In this document: positions 15,412 through 23,766 of the stretch, in pieces
Layout of the letters: every line of letters starts with the position of its first letter
Numbering within the stretch: the stretch's first letter is position 1
DNA from: Bacteroidales bacterium
GTDB lineage: Bacteria > Bacteroidota > Bacteroidia > Bacteroidales > WCHB1-69
Assembly (NCBI GenBank): GCA_028684405.1
Contig: JAQUGA010000010.1
Location: 1-28,314 of the forward strand
Length of the DNA: 28,314 bases
Reading direction: 5' to 3'
Program-made: the position numbers and the translations under genes
Notes under the pieces: generated by a model
What the model saw: only the letters and a program-made list of their open reading frames with translations
Told to the model about the DNA's origin: nothing
Databases searched by the model: none

Positions 15412-18282
15412 TTACATGTAGCTTTCGATAGGCTCACAAGTACAAACCAAATTCCGATCGCCGTATGCTTCGTCAATGCGGGTAACCGTAGGCCAATATT
15501 TATCGGCATGAGGTAGGGGATAAGCTGCTTTTTGGCGACTGTATGGTAAATTCCATTCATCAGCTGTTACCATAAGAGCTGTATGAGGTGCTTTTTTGAG
15601 AACATTCACTGCTTTATCTGCTTTTCCTTGTTCAATTTCACGAATCTCTTCCCGAATTGCAATTAAAGCATCGCAAAAGCGGTCGATTTCGCTGAGAGGT
15701 TCACTTTCGGTGGGTTCTACCATTAATGTTCCATGAACTGGGAAGGCTACTGTTGGTGCATGGAATCCATAATCCATCAAACGTTTGGCAATATCGCCCA
15801 CTTGAACGCCAGTAGATAAACTAAATTCGTTGCAATCGATGATAAATTCGTGAGCACAATATCCTTTAGATCCAGTGTATAGTATTTTATAATCTTTTTC
15901 CAGACGTTTTATCATGTAGTTGGCATTTAGCATTGCCATTTTGGTAGATTCTGTAAGTCCTTCTCCGCCCATAAGTTTGATGTATCCATATGTAATAGCA
16001 GTTACCAGAGCGCTTCCAAAAGGAGCTCCAGAGACGGTATTTCCCTTTTTTCCACCGGTTTCCACCAATGGATGGTTGGGTAAAAATTCCACCAAGTGTT
16101 TTGCTACGCCAATTGGACCAACGCCAGGTCCTCCGCCACCATGAGGAATAGCAAAAGTTTTATGTAAATTTAAGTGACAAACATCGGCTTTCATAAATCC
16201 AGGGGAGGTTAATCCAACTTGAGCATTCATGTTGGCACCGTCCATGTAGACCTGTCCGCCGTAGTGGTGAATAGTATCAATGATTTCCAAAATGGCTTCT
16301 TCATAAACACCGTGTGTGGAAGGATATGTAATCATAATTCCCGAAAGAATCTCTTTGTTGGCTTCTGCTTTAGCTTTCAGGTCGGCAACATCAATATTTC
16401 CTTTTTCGTCGGATTTTACAATCACAATATCCATACCTGCCATTACAGCACTGGCTGGATTTGTTCCGTGAGCGGAAGAGGGAATAAGCATTAAATTGCG
16501 TTTTTCGTCGCCTCTGCTATGGTGATATGCGCGAATTACCATTAATCCTGCATATTCTCCAGATGCTCCCGAATTCGGTTGAAATGACATGGCTGCAAAA
16601 CCAGTGATTTCGGAAAGATCTCTGTCCAGTTCCGAAAACATTCGAAGGTAGCCTTGTGCTTGATCTACGGGAACAAAAGGGTGAATAGCACCAAATTCGG
16701 GCCAGCTCAAATAAAATAGTTCGGCGGCAGCATTTAGTTTCATGGTGCAACTTCCCAGTGGAATCATGGCTCTGTTTAAAGCTAAGTCTTTGATTTCAAG
16801 GCTTTTGATATATCTCATCATCTCTGTTTCTGAATGATAAGTATTAAAAACAGGATGCGTTAAAAATTCAGACTTGCGATTAAGTTTTGCAGGAATGCTT
16901 TGTAGAGTACCACAATAAGCAGGATCACAAATATATGTATCGTATGATTTTCCGTGGGCTTTGGCTAAAATTTGCAAAATGACGTTAATGTCATTCAAAG
17001 AAGTTGTTTCGTCTATGCTAATGCCAATGTGTTGAGCATCTATGTAGCGGAAGTTCATTTTGTGTTCCAAAGCAGCTTTACAAATGGTTTCGATGGAAAC
17101 TCCTTCGGGCAGTTTGATTAGTAAAGTATCAAAAAAATTAGTGTTAAGTTGTTGATAACCAATTTTTTTGAGTTCATCATTCAGAACACAGGTTAAAATA
17201 TTAATGTGGCGAGCAATTTGTTTGATGCCTTCTTGTCCGTGATATACTGCATACATTCCAGCCATAGTGGCTAAAAGAGCTTGAGCTGTACAAATGTTTG
17301 AAGTTGCTTTTTCGCGTTTAATATGTTGTTCGCGAGTTTGTAGAGCCATTCTTAAAGCACGATCTCCGTTGGCATCAATAGAAACACCAATAATACGTCC
17401 GGGCAAACTGCGTTTGAATTTTTCACTCACTGCCAAATAAGCTGCGTGAGGACCGCCATAACCCATCGGAATGCCAAATCGTTGAGTAGTGCCAAAAACA
17501 GCATCCGCTCCCCATTCGCCAGGAGGAGTTAGTAAAGCTAAGCTCAATAAATCTGCTGCAACGCCAACTAAAATATTTTGTTCGTGAGCTTTTTCTACAA
17601 AAGCTTGATAGTCATTAATTTGCCCAAATTCGTTTGGATATTGAACAATCATACCAAAATAAGTATTGTCGAATTTGAAATTAGATGCATTTCCAAATAC
17701 CAAATTAATGCCCAAGGGATTGGCTCTTGTTTTAAGAACTTCAATGGTTTGTGGAAAAACATCTTCAGAAACAAAGAAGTTTGTACACTTGCTTTTTATT
17801 TGATCGCGTGTTCTGGTATTAAAAAACATGACCATTGTTTCTGCAGCTGCTGTAGATTCATCAAGCAACGAAGCGTTGGCTATGGGCAGAGCTGTTAAGT
17901 CGGAAACCATGGTTTGAAAGTTTAAAAGGGCTTCCAAACGTCCTTGAGAAATTTCTGCTTGATATGGAGTATAAGAAGTATACCAACCTGGGTTTTCAAG
18001 AATGTTTCGTAAGATAACCCCGGGCGTTATGGTATTGTAATACCCCAATCCAATATATGATTTATATATTTTATTTTCGGATCCTATTTCTTTGATAAGA
18101 TTCAAATATTCCCATTCGTTTAACCCTTTTCCAATGCTTAGCTTTCCTGGAAGGCGAATATCGGCAGGAACAATTTTATCAACCAATTCGTTGATGTCTT
18201 TTAAGCCAAGTGTTTTAAGCATTTGACTGGTCTGCTCTGGTCTTGGTCCAATGTGGCGAGCAGTAAAGTTGTTTGTTATCAT
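15412..18282 (-). CDS. gcvP: Glycine dehydrogenase (decarboxylating), P protein of the glycine cleavage system, single-chain form
   Basis: 956 aa from the ATG at 18282, almost exactly the length of the one-chain bacterial P protein. An upstream in-frame TTG at 18303 is possible but would lie within about 12 nt of the -7 box, so the ATG is preferred. The enzyme uses pyridoxal phosphate to decarboxylate glycine and load the aminomethyl group onto lipoyl-GcvH. Signatures: N-terminal FTARHIGP, the GYGGPHAAYLA segment of the non-PLP half, and the PLP-lysine loop LNLHKTFAIPHGGGGPG of the second half (around residue 700), followed by GPIG. It is not split into GcvPA/GcvPB as in many Gram-positives. 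gcvT and gcvH are not in the window. A monocistronic unit. Confidence 0.97.
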   Translation of the reverse strand: MITNNFTARHIGPRPEQTSQMLKTLGLKDINELVDKIVPADIRLPGKLSIGKGLNEWEYLNLIKEIGSENKIYKSYIGLGYYNTITPGVILRNILENPGWYTSYTPYQAEISQGRLEALLNFQTMVSDLTALPIANASLLDESTAAAETMVMFFNTRTRDQIKSKCTNFFVSEDVFPQTIEVLKTRANPLGINLVFGNASNFKFDNTYFGMIVQYPNEFGQINDYQAFVEKAHEQNILVGVAADLLSLALLTPPGEWGADAVFGTTQRFGIPMGYGGPHAAYLAVSEKFKRSLPGRIIGVSIDANGDRALRMALQTREQHIKREKATSNICTAQALLATMAGMYAVYHGQEGIKQIARHINILTCVLNDELKKIGYQQLNTNFFDTLLIKLPEGVSIETICKAALEHKMNFRYIDAQHIGISIDETTSLNDINVILQILAKAHGKSYDTYICDPAYCGTLQSIPAKLNRKSEFLTHPVFNTYHSETEMMRYIKSLEIKDLALNRAMIPLGSCTMKLNAAAELFYLSWPEFGAIHPFVPVDQAQGYLRMFSELDRDLSEITGFAAMSFQPNSGASGEYAGLMVIRAYHHSRGDEKRNLMLIPSSAHGTNPASAVMAGMDIVIVKSDEKGNIDVADLKAKAEANKEILSGIMITYPSTHGVYEEAILEIIDTIHHYGGQVYMDGANMNAQVGLTSPGFMKADVCHLNLHKTFAIPHGGGGPGVGPIGVAKHLVEFLPNHPLVETGGKKGNTVSGAPFGSALVTAITYGYIKLMGGEGLTESTKMAMLNANYMIKRLEKDYKILYTGSKGYCAHEFIIDCNEFSLSTGVQVGDIAKRLMDYGFHAPTVAFPVHGTLMVEPTESEPLSEIDRFCDALIAIREEIREIEQGKADKAVNVLKKAPHTALMVTADEWNLPYSRQKAAYPLPHADKYWPTVTRIDEAYGDRNLVCTCEPIESYM

Positions 18283-18314
18283 GATGTAATTTTTTGATTT
18301 CAAATTTCGTTGAG

Positions 18315-18322
18315 CAAACTTA
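18315..18322 (-). promoter_or_regulatory. Bacteroidota -7 promoter box for gcvP
   Basis: Minus-strand TAAGTTTG, followed by C, matches TAnnTTTG and lies 32 bp before the ATG at 18282. A leader this short leaves no room for a glycine riboswitch. Confidence 0.55.
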
Positions 18323-18550
18323 CAAAAAAGATTATTATTAAAGCTAATTTTGACATTTTTTCAGATTATATTGAATTGCCTTGTATCAATTAATTTATGG
18401 TACAATCTCCGGATCTATTTGTATGTTTTTGTATTATTTGAGACTATTTTATGGGTAAGTTCTGTTAAGCTCATCTATTCTTAGATTTTGTTTAATAATG
18501 GCACTTAAAGGATAATTAATTTATTATCTATAATAGGTAAAACATAAAAT
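18323..18550. other. Gene-free stretch upstream of gcvP
   Basis: Together with the flanking promoter and terminator this makes a gene-free region of about 328 bp (18283-18610). The AT-rich sequence has no plausible coding frame, no tRNA-like fold and no repeat that I can see. Confidence 0.6.
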
Positions 18551-18593
18551 AAAAAAGCGAGAGGCTTCCAGTTGGAAATCTCTCGCTTTTTTT
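18551..18593 (-). terminator. Intrinsic terminator of the NifU-like gene
   Basis: A 7-bp core stem (GCGAGAG 18557-18563 with CTCTCGC 18579-18585) extends inward through TTCC/GGAA around an AGTT loop and outward through an A-run/T-run. It lies 17 nt after the stop of the minus-strand gene. Confidence 0.88.
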
Positions 18594-18610
18594 ATTTTGT
18601 AGAGTTTTTA

Positions 18611-18853
18611 TTAACCTAAATTAATGTCTTCAACGGCTTTAATTTCTGGAATTGCTTTTAACATGGCTTGTTCTACGCCACTTTTTAAAGTAATGCGGCT
18701 GTGTGGGCATGAGCCACAAGCTCCTTGCAATTCAACTTTTACTACTTTATCTTCGGTCACTTCTACAAATCTAATATTTCCACCATCGGCTTCTAAGTAT
18801 GGACGTATTTGGTCGATGACACTTATTACTTGTTCTTCTAAACTTTTCTCCAT
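18611..18853 (-). CDS. NifU C-terminal domain protein (Fe-S cluster scaffold/carrier, NfuA type)
   Basis: 80 aa, consisting only of the NifU C-terminal domain. The cluster-binding motif is GACGSCP with C46 and C49; two subunits together hold a [4Fe-4S] cluster in known relatives. The opening EEQVISVIDQIRPYLEADGGNIRFVEV is the family hallmark. It would deliver clusters to apo-proteins in the cytosol. It lacks the N-terminal A-type domain found in E. coli NfuA. No mrp/apbC or suf gene adjoins it in this window. Own promoter box and own terminator, hence monocistronic. Confidence 0.95.
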   Translation of the reverse strand: MEKSLEEQVISVIDQIRPYLEADGGNIRFVEVTEDKVVKVELQGACGSCPHSRITLKSGVEQAMLKAIPEIKAVEDINLG

Positions 18854-18895
18854 TTTTATTTTCTTTTATATTTATACTAATTGTAATTGAGAGTG

Positions 18896-18903
18896 CAAAA
18901 ATA
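18896..18903 (-). promoter_or_regulatory. Bacteroidota -7 promoter box for the NifU-like gene
   Basis: Minus-strand TATTTTTG followed by C matches TAnnTTTG, 42 bp before the ATG at 18853. A TTG (18925-18927 complement) stands 21 bp upstream and could be a -33 element. Confidence 0.58.
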
Positions 18904-19118
18904 CTACTTTTTTTTAAAAGAGTACAACTTGGCTCTGGTTTGTATGAAAAAGAGGATGACTGCGTTAATATTTGCTTAATGAAATTAAAAACGAGCAAGT
19001 ATTCCATAAAAAAATGAAGTAGACAATTAGAAAAAATGCAAATTTTGGCAATTTTATCCTTTAGGAGGAGTATAGGGGTGAAAAACATTAGAAATGTATC
19101 GGACAATAGTGAATCATT

Positions 19119-19799
19119 TTATATTATTGGATTTTTGAAAGGAGAATCTTTTCGGTGTATTTTAATTGCTTTAATCCCAAAAGCAATTCCAATAATCAGC
19201 ACCACAAAAGCAAAAATAGCAAATCCGGCCCATAATTGCTGTATTAAAAAGAAATCGTAAAGTCCGTGAATTGCAATGGCCAAAAGTAAACCCGTGCTTA
19301 GTAGTTTACGAGAACCCTGGCTCGAAAATTTAGCAAGTCCTACGTAATATCCCATCACAACACCGCACACTGCATGCATGGGAACGGCTGTAAACATTCG
19401 CAACAGTCCTAATCCAACTCCTCCATTCAATACATAAAATATGTTCTCAACCGCAGCAAAACCCATGGAAATTGCGAGCCCGTAAACAATGCCGTCGAGC
19501 GGTTCGTTAAAATCGGGACGAATGTATGGCACCGTCCGCAAAAAGAAAAACTTACACCCCTCTTCTGCAAATCCAACCACCCAAACTGCATAAATAAAGA
19601 TTAGAAAAATATTTTCGTGCTGATCCATAAAACCAAATATTAATTCAAAAATTATTGCGGGTATCAATGCAACTATTCCCAGCATTACGGACGTTAAGAG
19701 TAATCTAATTGGCTCTCTATCATATTTGTCAATAAAATAAACAGCCATCAAAATCGCCAAAGCAGGAGCCACAGAAAGTGCAAGTAAGAAAAAAGTCAT
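19119..19799 (-). CDS. PrsW-family intramembrane metalloprotease
   Basis: 226 aa with about seven hydrophobic segments. PrsW-family signatures are all visible: DKYDREP (24-30) after the first membrane helix, the E79-E80-G-C-K83 (EExxK) motif, FAAVENIFY with E118, H142 in PMHAVCGVVMGYY, and H178 with D182 in IHGLYDFF. Members of this family (related to CPBP/Abi proteases) include the B. subtilis protease that makes the first cut in the anti-sigma factor RsiW; the substrate here is unknown. No sigma or anti-sigma gene is adjacent. The ATG is directly preceded by 13 adenines in the mRNA. Monocistronic as far as I can see. Confidence 0.9.
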   Translation of the reverse strand: MTFFLLALSVAPALAILMAVYFIDKYDREPIRLLLTSVMLGIVALIPAIIFELIFGFMDQHENIFLIFIYAVWVVGFAEEGCKFFFLRTVPYIRPDFNEPLDGIVYGLAISMGFAAVENIFYVLNGGVGLGLLRMFTAVPMHAVCGVVMGYYVGLAKFSSQGSRKLLSTGLLLAIAIHGLYDFFLIQQLWAGFAIFAFVVLIIGIAFGIKAIKIHRKDSPFKNPII

Positions 19800-19818
19800 T
19801 TTTTTTTTTTTTGAGTAG

Positions 19819-19826
19819 CAAAAATA
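19819..19826 (-). promoter_or_regulatory. Bacteroidota -7 promoter box for the PrsW-like gene
   Basis: Minus-strand TATTTTTG followed by C matches TAnnTTTG, 19 bp before the ATG at 19799, so the transcript would begin just before the poly-A run. No -33 TTTG seen. Confidence 0.55.
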
Positions 19827-19957
19827 TGAAAATTTTAATTGTTTATGAAAAAACGTTGCAAAGCCTAATTTTTTTTTCCATTAAGCACTTCTTTTTGCTG
19901 TTTTTATGAATATGCAAGCGGATTGGCTATATTTTTCTGAAAATATTTTATATTTGT

Positions 19958-19987
19958 TTTGATTGCAATTTATTTTTCGTATTTTTG
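19958..19987 (+). promoter_or_regulatory. Complete Bacteroidota promoter of the tRNA-Met gene
   Basis: TTTG (19958-19961) and TATTTTTG (19980-19987) are 18 bp apart, an almost ideal -33/-7 pair. The tRNA starts 21 bp after the -7 box. It is the only unit here with both elements. Confidence 0.8.
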
Positions 19988-20008
19988 CAGTCTGAAATTC
20001 AATTTCGA

Positions 20009-20082
20009 GGTCCCATAGCTCAGATGGTTAGAGCATCTGACTCATAATCAGGGGGTCATAGGTTCAATTCCTATTGGGACCA
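20009..20082 (+). tRNA. tRNA-Met (anticodon CAT), elongator type
   Basis: The 74-nt gene folds into a full cloverleaf. The acceptor stem pairs GGTCCCA with TGGGACC, discriminator A at 20082. The D arm is GCTC/GAGC with GG in the loop, the anticodon arm is TCTGA-CTCATAA-TCAGG (CAT at 20043-20045), and the T arm is ATAGG-TTCAATT-CCTAT. The first acceptor pair is G-C, so it is not the initiator, which has a mismatched 1-72 pair. A CAT anticodon can also belong to the lysidine-modified tRNA-Ile2; the stem sequence looks more like elongator Met. The 3' CCA is not fully encoded (CAC follows). Confidence 0.93.
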
Positions 20083-20092
20083 CTTAAAAACC

Positions 20093-20125
20093 AAAGAGTT
20101 ATAACAAAACGTTGTAACTCTTTTT
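20093..20125 (+). terminator. Intrinsic terminator of the tRNA gene
   Basis: A 13-bp stem (20093-20105 with 20111-20123, one G-T pair) with loop AAAAC runs into nine T. It lies 10 nt after the tRNA. Confidence 0.9.
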
Positions 20126-20310
20126 TTTTATTTGCAACAAATGTGCATATAAAATCCCTCGTTTTAATAAATTTTCTGGTTTTTAGATTCAAAAATAAAT
20201 TTTGATTAGAGCGGTATTACACACTCGTCAAAATGTTTACTTCAAATTTAGCATGGTTTTCATATTTATTCGATATGAATTTGTCGAACAATTATGATTT
20301 TTCTATGCGT

Positions 20311-21462
20311 CTAATTTTGCTTTTGTTTGTTATTATCTTTTTCGGTAAAATTAATCCACCATTTTTCTGCGGGGAAAGATGGGGTTCCAAGTATTACGGG
20401 TTCTCCAATTTTGGGTGTTGTAACGCATAAATTTAACTCTTTGGCTTTACGCAATAAACGCTCTATGGGCTCTGTCCAGTGATGAAATGCCAAAGAAAAA
20501 CCACCCCATATAGGTAAAACTAATTTGCTTTTCAAGTCAATGGAAGCTTGAGCCGTTTCTTCGGGCATCATATGCATGTGTTTCCAATTTGTATTGTACT
20601 GACCACACTCCATTAAAGCGATATCAAAGGGTCCCAGTTTTTCTCCAATTTCTTTAAAATGAGCATCATATCCGCCATCTCCACTAAAAAACAACTTCTC
20701 ATTTTTTCCTTCAATTGCCCAGGAGCACCACAAACTTGTTTGTCTATCAAAAATACTTCTGCCCGAAAAATGTCTGGCTGGCGTACACGTCAGTTTAATG
20801 TTTTCATATTCAATGTTTTCCCACCAATTCAGCTCAATTATGCGATTCTTATCAACTCCCCATTTAACCAAATGATTTGCCAAACCCAGAGGTGTTATGA
20901 ATTGTCCAACCTTGTTTTTTAGTTTTAGGATTGATTCATAGTCCAGATGGTCGTAATGGTCGTGAGACAAAACAACAATATCAATAAAGGGCAGTTTTTC
21001 TGAGGAAATGGGCAATTCATTCGAAAACCGGCTGGTTCCCAAAAGGGAAATGGGCGATGGTTTTTCACTTAACATGGGGTCTAAAAGAATCTTTTTCCCA
21101 TCTATGATAAGTAAAAAAGTAGAATGTCCAAACCATACAACATGTGTTACACTGCGACTATAGTTTTCAATATCAATCGAATCTATTTTTTCGATGAGAA
21201 TATTTTTTGTTGGTTTTGTATTCGGGGATTTCTTTTTCAATTCCTTAAATAGTTTCCGATAATTCATTTTCATGGAACCTGATTTCAGATTTACGAATTT
21301 GCCATTATGAAAGTTCTCCAATGTAGCATATTCTTTTTTTTGTGCCTTGCTCAGACCTTTTCCAAACCGGGGATTTAGATTTATAAACAGAATCGCAACA
21401 ACAACTATAATTCCTAGGATTCCAACGATGATAATTCCAACCATTTCAAATATTTTTCTCAT
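20311..21462 (-). CDS. Membrane-anchored metallo-beta-lactamase-fold hydrolase (NAPE-PLD/UlaG-like)
   Basis: 383 aa. One N-terminal membrane helix (about residues 8-28) anchors a metallo-beta-lactamase domain. Metal ligands are visible: the HxHxDH motif SHDHYDHLD (H167, H169, D171, H172), a later histidine in TPARHFSGR (H231) and an aspartate in FFSGDGGYD (D262). The opening VVWFGHSTFLL and the MECGQYNTNWKHMHMMPEE block are typical of the N-acylphosphatidylethanolamine-hydrolysing phospholipase D-like branch. The bacterial substrate is unknown, possibly a phospholipid or other phosphodiester. No operon partner is close; 301 nt separates it from the next upstream gene. Confidence 0.85.
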   Translation of the reverse strand: MRKIFEMVGIIIVGILGIIVVVAILFINLNPRFGKGLSKAQKKEYATLENFHNGKFVNLKSGSMKMNYRKLFKELKKKSPNTKPTKNILIEKIDSIDIENYSRSVTHVVWFGHSTFLLIIDGKKILLDPMLSEKPSPISLLGTSRFSNELPISSEKLPFIDIVVLSHDHYDHLDYESILKLKNKVGQFITPLGLANHLVKWGVDKNRIIELNWWENIEYENIKLTCTPARHFSGRSIFDRQTSLWCSWAIEGKNEKLFFSGDGGYDAHFKEIGEKLGPFDIALMECGQYNTNWKHMHMMPEETAQASIDLKSKLVLPIWGGFSLAFHHWTEPIERLLRKAKELNLCVTTPKIGEPVILGTPSFPAEKWWINFTEKDNNKQKQN

Positions 21463-21763
21463 TCATACGCGTATTATCTGTTTCTGTTTTTATTTATCAT
21501 GACTTCCGAAAATTGTTTTTTTCTTCTTCCTATATTCTGGTTATTTCTTTAAAATCTTACGCTAATCAAGCCATGCAAATGAGATCTCGTTCTGCCTTCA
21601 CTCGGCACTTCTTATTCAGAAGTCACGAAATTAATAAATTTCATAGATATACCAATGCTGAATTTGAAATTACATTTTTCAAACTAAAATTTTGTTCGGC
21701 TATTTAGGGGACTAAAACACTGAGCCTAATTCAGTTTTGTTTTTGATTTATCGATATCCAAAA
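21463..21763. other. Gene-free stretch between two minus-strand genes
   Basis: About 301 bp upstream of the metallo-hydrolase gene and downstream of the dihydroorotate-dehydrogenase-like gene. No convincing coding frame and no TAnnTTTG box for the hydrolase were found. A weak hairpin (ACTGA 21719-21723 with TCAGT 21731-21735) with A/T flanks could be a terminator for the 21764 gene but is short. Confidence 0.5.
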
Positions 21764-22774
21764 TTAACGAGTATCTCCAAAAATATTCTCTGAATTCATA
21801 AGTAAATCAATGTATTGACCTCTTTTATAAACCAACGAATCATTATTGAGTTTGTTCTTTGAAAGCTTCCCTCTAAACTCATCTAAACTCTTGTAGTTTT
21901 TGGCTTCCATCCAATCCAATAGTTCGTTCTTGATTTTTGTTATATGTTTTAAATCATTTTTATAAAATGTACTTACACCCTGCACGCATGTTGCCCCTGA
22001 TAAAATCAGTTTAATTACATCTGCACCCGTAAAAACGCCATGGCTAGCACAAACGTCAGCTTTAATATTTCCGAATAGTAATCCAGAATACCTTAAAGAT
22101 TTCTTGTAGTCACCTTCATTGCTATAATTAAATGATTTAATATGTTTTTCATTCGCTACATCTATGTCGGGTTGGAAAAATGAATTAAAAAGAACAAATG
22201 CATCAGCGCCAATTTGGTCGAGCTTGCTAATAAAATTCAAGATATTTGAATAGTTAGGACTTAATTTTACGCTAATAGGAATAGTACTGTCTTTTCTTAT
22301 TGCATTCACTATTCTTATCTGCTCATCCTCAATTTCTTTTGCGTCCATACTGAAATCAGAAGGCGATTGATAAAAATTTAATTCTATCCCGTCGACTCCA
22401 GTTTCGCTTATCAGTTTCGCATATTTGATCCAGGTTTCATAGTTAACCGCATTTAAACTTGCAATTACAGGAATCGATAAACTTTCCTTGGCATTTCTAA
22501 GATTTATAAGATGTTTTTCAGGCCCTGCATGTTTCAAACTCGGGTGAATTGTTAGCATCTCAGCATTAATATTGTTAAATTCGGTTAGCTTCTCATCTAG
22601 CTGCAATCGCTCTAGTTGTATCTGTTCTTCGAATAAAGATTTGTAAATAATAGCTGCTGCACCATGTTCTTCGGCTTTCTTAAGCTTATCTAAATCATTT
22701 GACATGTTAGAAGCTCCAATAATTATGGGGTTATCTAATTCGATTCCCATATACTTTGTTTTAAGATTTTTCAT
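21764..22774 (-). CDS. Dihydroorotate-dehydrogenase-like flavoprotein
   Basis: 336 aa from the ATG at 22774; an in-frame ATG at 22882 would add 36 residues without similarity to the family, so the shorter form is chosen with moderate certainty. It is an FMN-binding TIM barrel of the DHOD class 1 fold: LKTKYMGIELDNPIIIGASNMS start (like LSTxxxGLxLxNP), the nucleotide-side SVKLSPNYSN strand, LFNSFFQPDID, and the GVFTGADVIKLILSGATCVQ phosphate-binding region. It is the branch that in many bacteria sits next to pyruvate:ferredoxin oxidoreductase (NifJ) or other ferredoxin genes and is not the pyrimidine enzyme PyrD; no such neighbour is in this window. True reaction unknown. Confidence 0.82.
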   Translation of the reverse strand: MKNLKTKYMGIELDNPIIIGASNMSNDLDKLKKAEEHGAAAIIYKSLFEEQIQLERLQLDEKLTEFNNINAEMLTIHPSLKHAGPEKHLINLRNAKESLSIPVIASLNAVNYETWIKYAKLISETGVDGIELNFYQSPSDFSMDAKEIEDEQIRIVNAIRKDSTIPISVKLSPNYSNILNFISKLDQIGADAFVLFNSFFQPDIDVANEKHIKSFNYSNEGDYKKSLRYSGLLFGNIKADVCASHGVFTGADVIKLILSGATCVQGVSTFYKNDLKHITKIKNELLDWMEAKNYKSLDEFRGKLSKNKLNNDSLVYKRGQYIDLLMNSENIFGDTR

Positions 22775-23151
22775 TGTCGTATTTATTAATTTGTTTTGGT
22801 TTTTTTTAATGCATTTTACTTCATCCATGATAAAAAAATAATCGGCTAATATCTCTGTAGTTATGTTGAATGTTTTTGCCATATATTGCTATAAATTGCC
22901 AGAATTCAGTATTTAAGCTGATAATCTACAACGTTTAGCACTAAGACATGTGAATATTAGTGTGGATTACAATAATAGTAATACTAGTTGACAGTTTAAC
23001 AGCTTTTTTAGGATAAAGTTCAATTATGCTAAAATTATTTACAAGCAAGTTGTTTGTAAATTTACTACCATTGTTAAATTTACAATTGAATTTAATAAAA
23101 CAATATGCTTCTGATCATTGTTGTTCTAAAAAAATGATATAAACCATTTTA
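22775..23151. other. Gene-free stretch with an 11-bp inverted repeat
   Basis: AT-rich sequence with no recognisable gene. It includes a perfect inverted repeat, TTGTAAATTTA (23054-23064) and TAAATTTACAA (23075-23085), separated by 10 nt. Its 3' end on the minus strand holds a weak stem AAAATG/CATTTT (23131-23150) with a T-run that may terminate the MscS-like gene. The possible N-terminal extension of the 21764 gene (22775-22882) lies in it. Confidence 0.45.
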
Positions 23152-23739
23152 TTATGAAAGGTTTTCCATTATATATTCTCTGATTTTATCCGCATGTTCT
23201 TCTTTTAGCGTATAAACAACAACTTCTATGCTATATCCATCCTTTACTTTCTGAATTTCATTTGTAGTGAGTTGTTCAGACGGAGCCACCAATGGTGCTT
23301 TTAACAAAGTCTTTTTCAGGTCAGGAACAATGTTTGTTACATCCATAGTTTCGGGAAATTCTAATATGATGGATTGTTTGTAAAGATTGATATTTCCACC
23401 TGTTTTTGATAATATTTTAGATCTAAATTTGTTATACGGAATGGTTTTAATATTACCTTGTTTTGTTTTTACATCAATGCAAAAATGACCTGCTTTAATA
23501 ATCACACTTTTCATGTTTTCGAGCTCGATAGTAGAATTCTCGCCTATTTTTCGTTGCATTTTTAAAAAAACTCCAAATAATAAATCTTTAAGTAAAAAAA
23601 ATATTGAAATAACAAGCAGTACTGATACTGCTCCAAATATGATTAAACTTGTATAATTTATGGGTGCCGAAAATAAATCAAAAATACCATAGAACAAAAT
23701 CCACCCATTAATTTGCTTTCCCAGACGAGTTTTCTGCAT
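23152..23739 (-). CDS. Small MscS-like (mechanosensitive channel-type) membrane protein
   Basis: 195 aa from the ATG at 23739; longer frames to 23877 would run through the start of the divergent rtcB gene. Hydrophobic segments at about 14-25 and 29-55 are followed by a soluble part that resembles the MscS beta-domain: KIGENSTIELENMKSVIIKA then IDVKTKQGNIKTIPYNKFRSK (the GxV...IPN-type strand pair, about 70-115). The pore-lining Gly/Ala-rich TM3 typical of MscS is not obvious, and the protein is shorter than MscS (about 280 aa), so channel function is uncertain. It is head to head with rtcB, only 27 bp between start codons. Could also be another NfeD/OB-like membrane protein. Confidence 0.6.
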   Translation of the reverse strand: MQKTRLGKQINGWILFYGIFDLFSAPINYTSLIIFGAVSVLLVISIFFLLKDLLFGVFLKMQRKIGENSTIELENMKSVIIKAGHFCIDVKTKQGNIKTIPYNKFRSKILSKTGGNINLYKQSIILEFPETMDVTNIVPDLKKTLLKAPLVAPSEQLTTNEIQKVKDGYSIEVVVYTLKEEHADKIREYIMENLS

Positions 23740-23766
23740 GTTCGGAAAAAGCGCTATTTTTACATT

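Noticed and set aside
18283..18340. Glycine riboswitch before gcvP
   Set aside because: The -7 box lies about 32 bp before the ATG, so the leader is too short, and no glycine-aptamer-like stems were found.
20009..20082. tRNA-Ile2 (lysidine CAT) instead of tRNA-Met
   Set aside because: The acceptor and anticodon arms look more like elongator Met, but this cannot be fully excluded without a covariance-model search.
20233..20430. Small plus-strand frame overlapping the end of the metallo-hydrolase gene
   Set aside because: Half of it lies antisense to the hydrolase C-terminus, and it has no promoter box or recognisable pattern.
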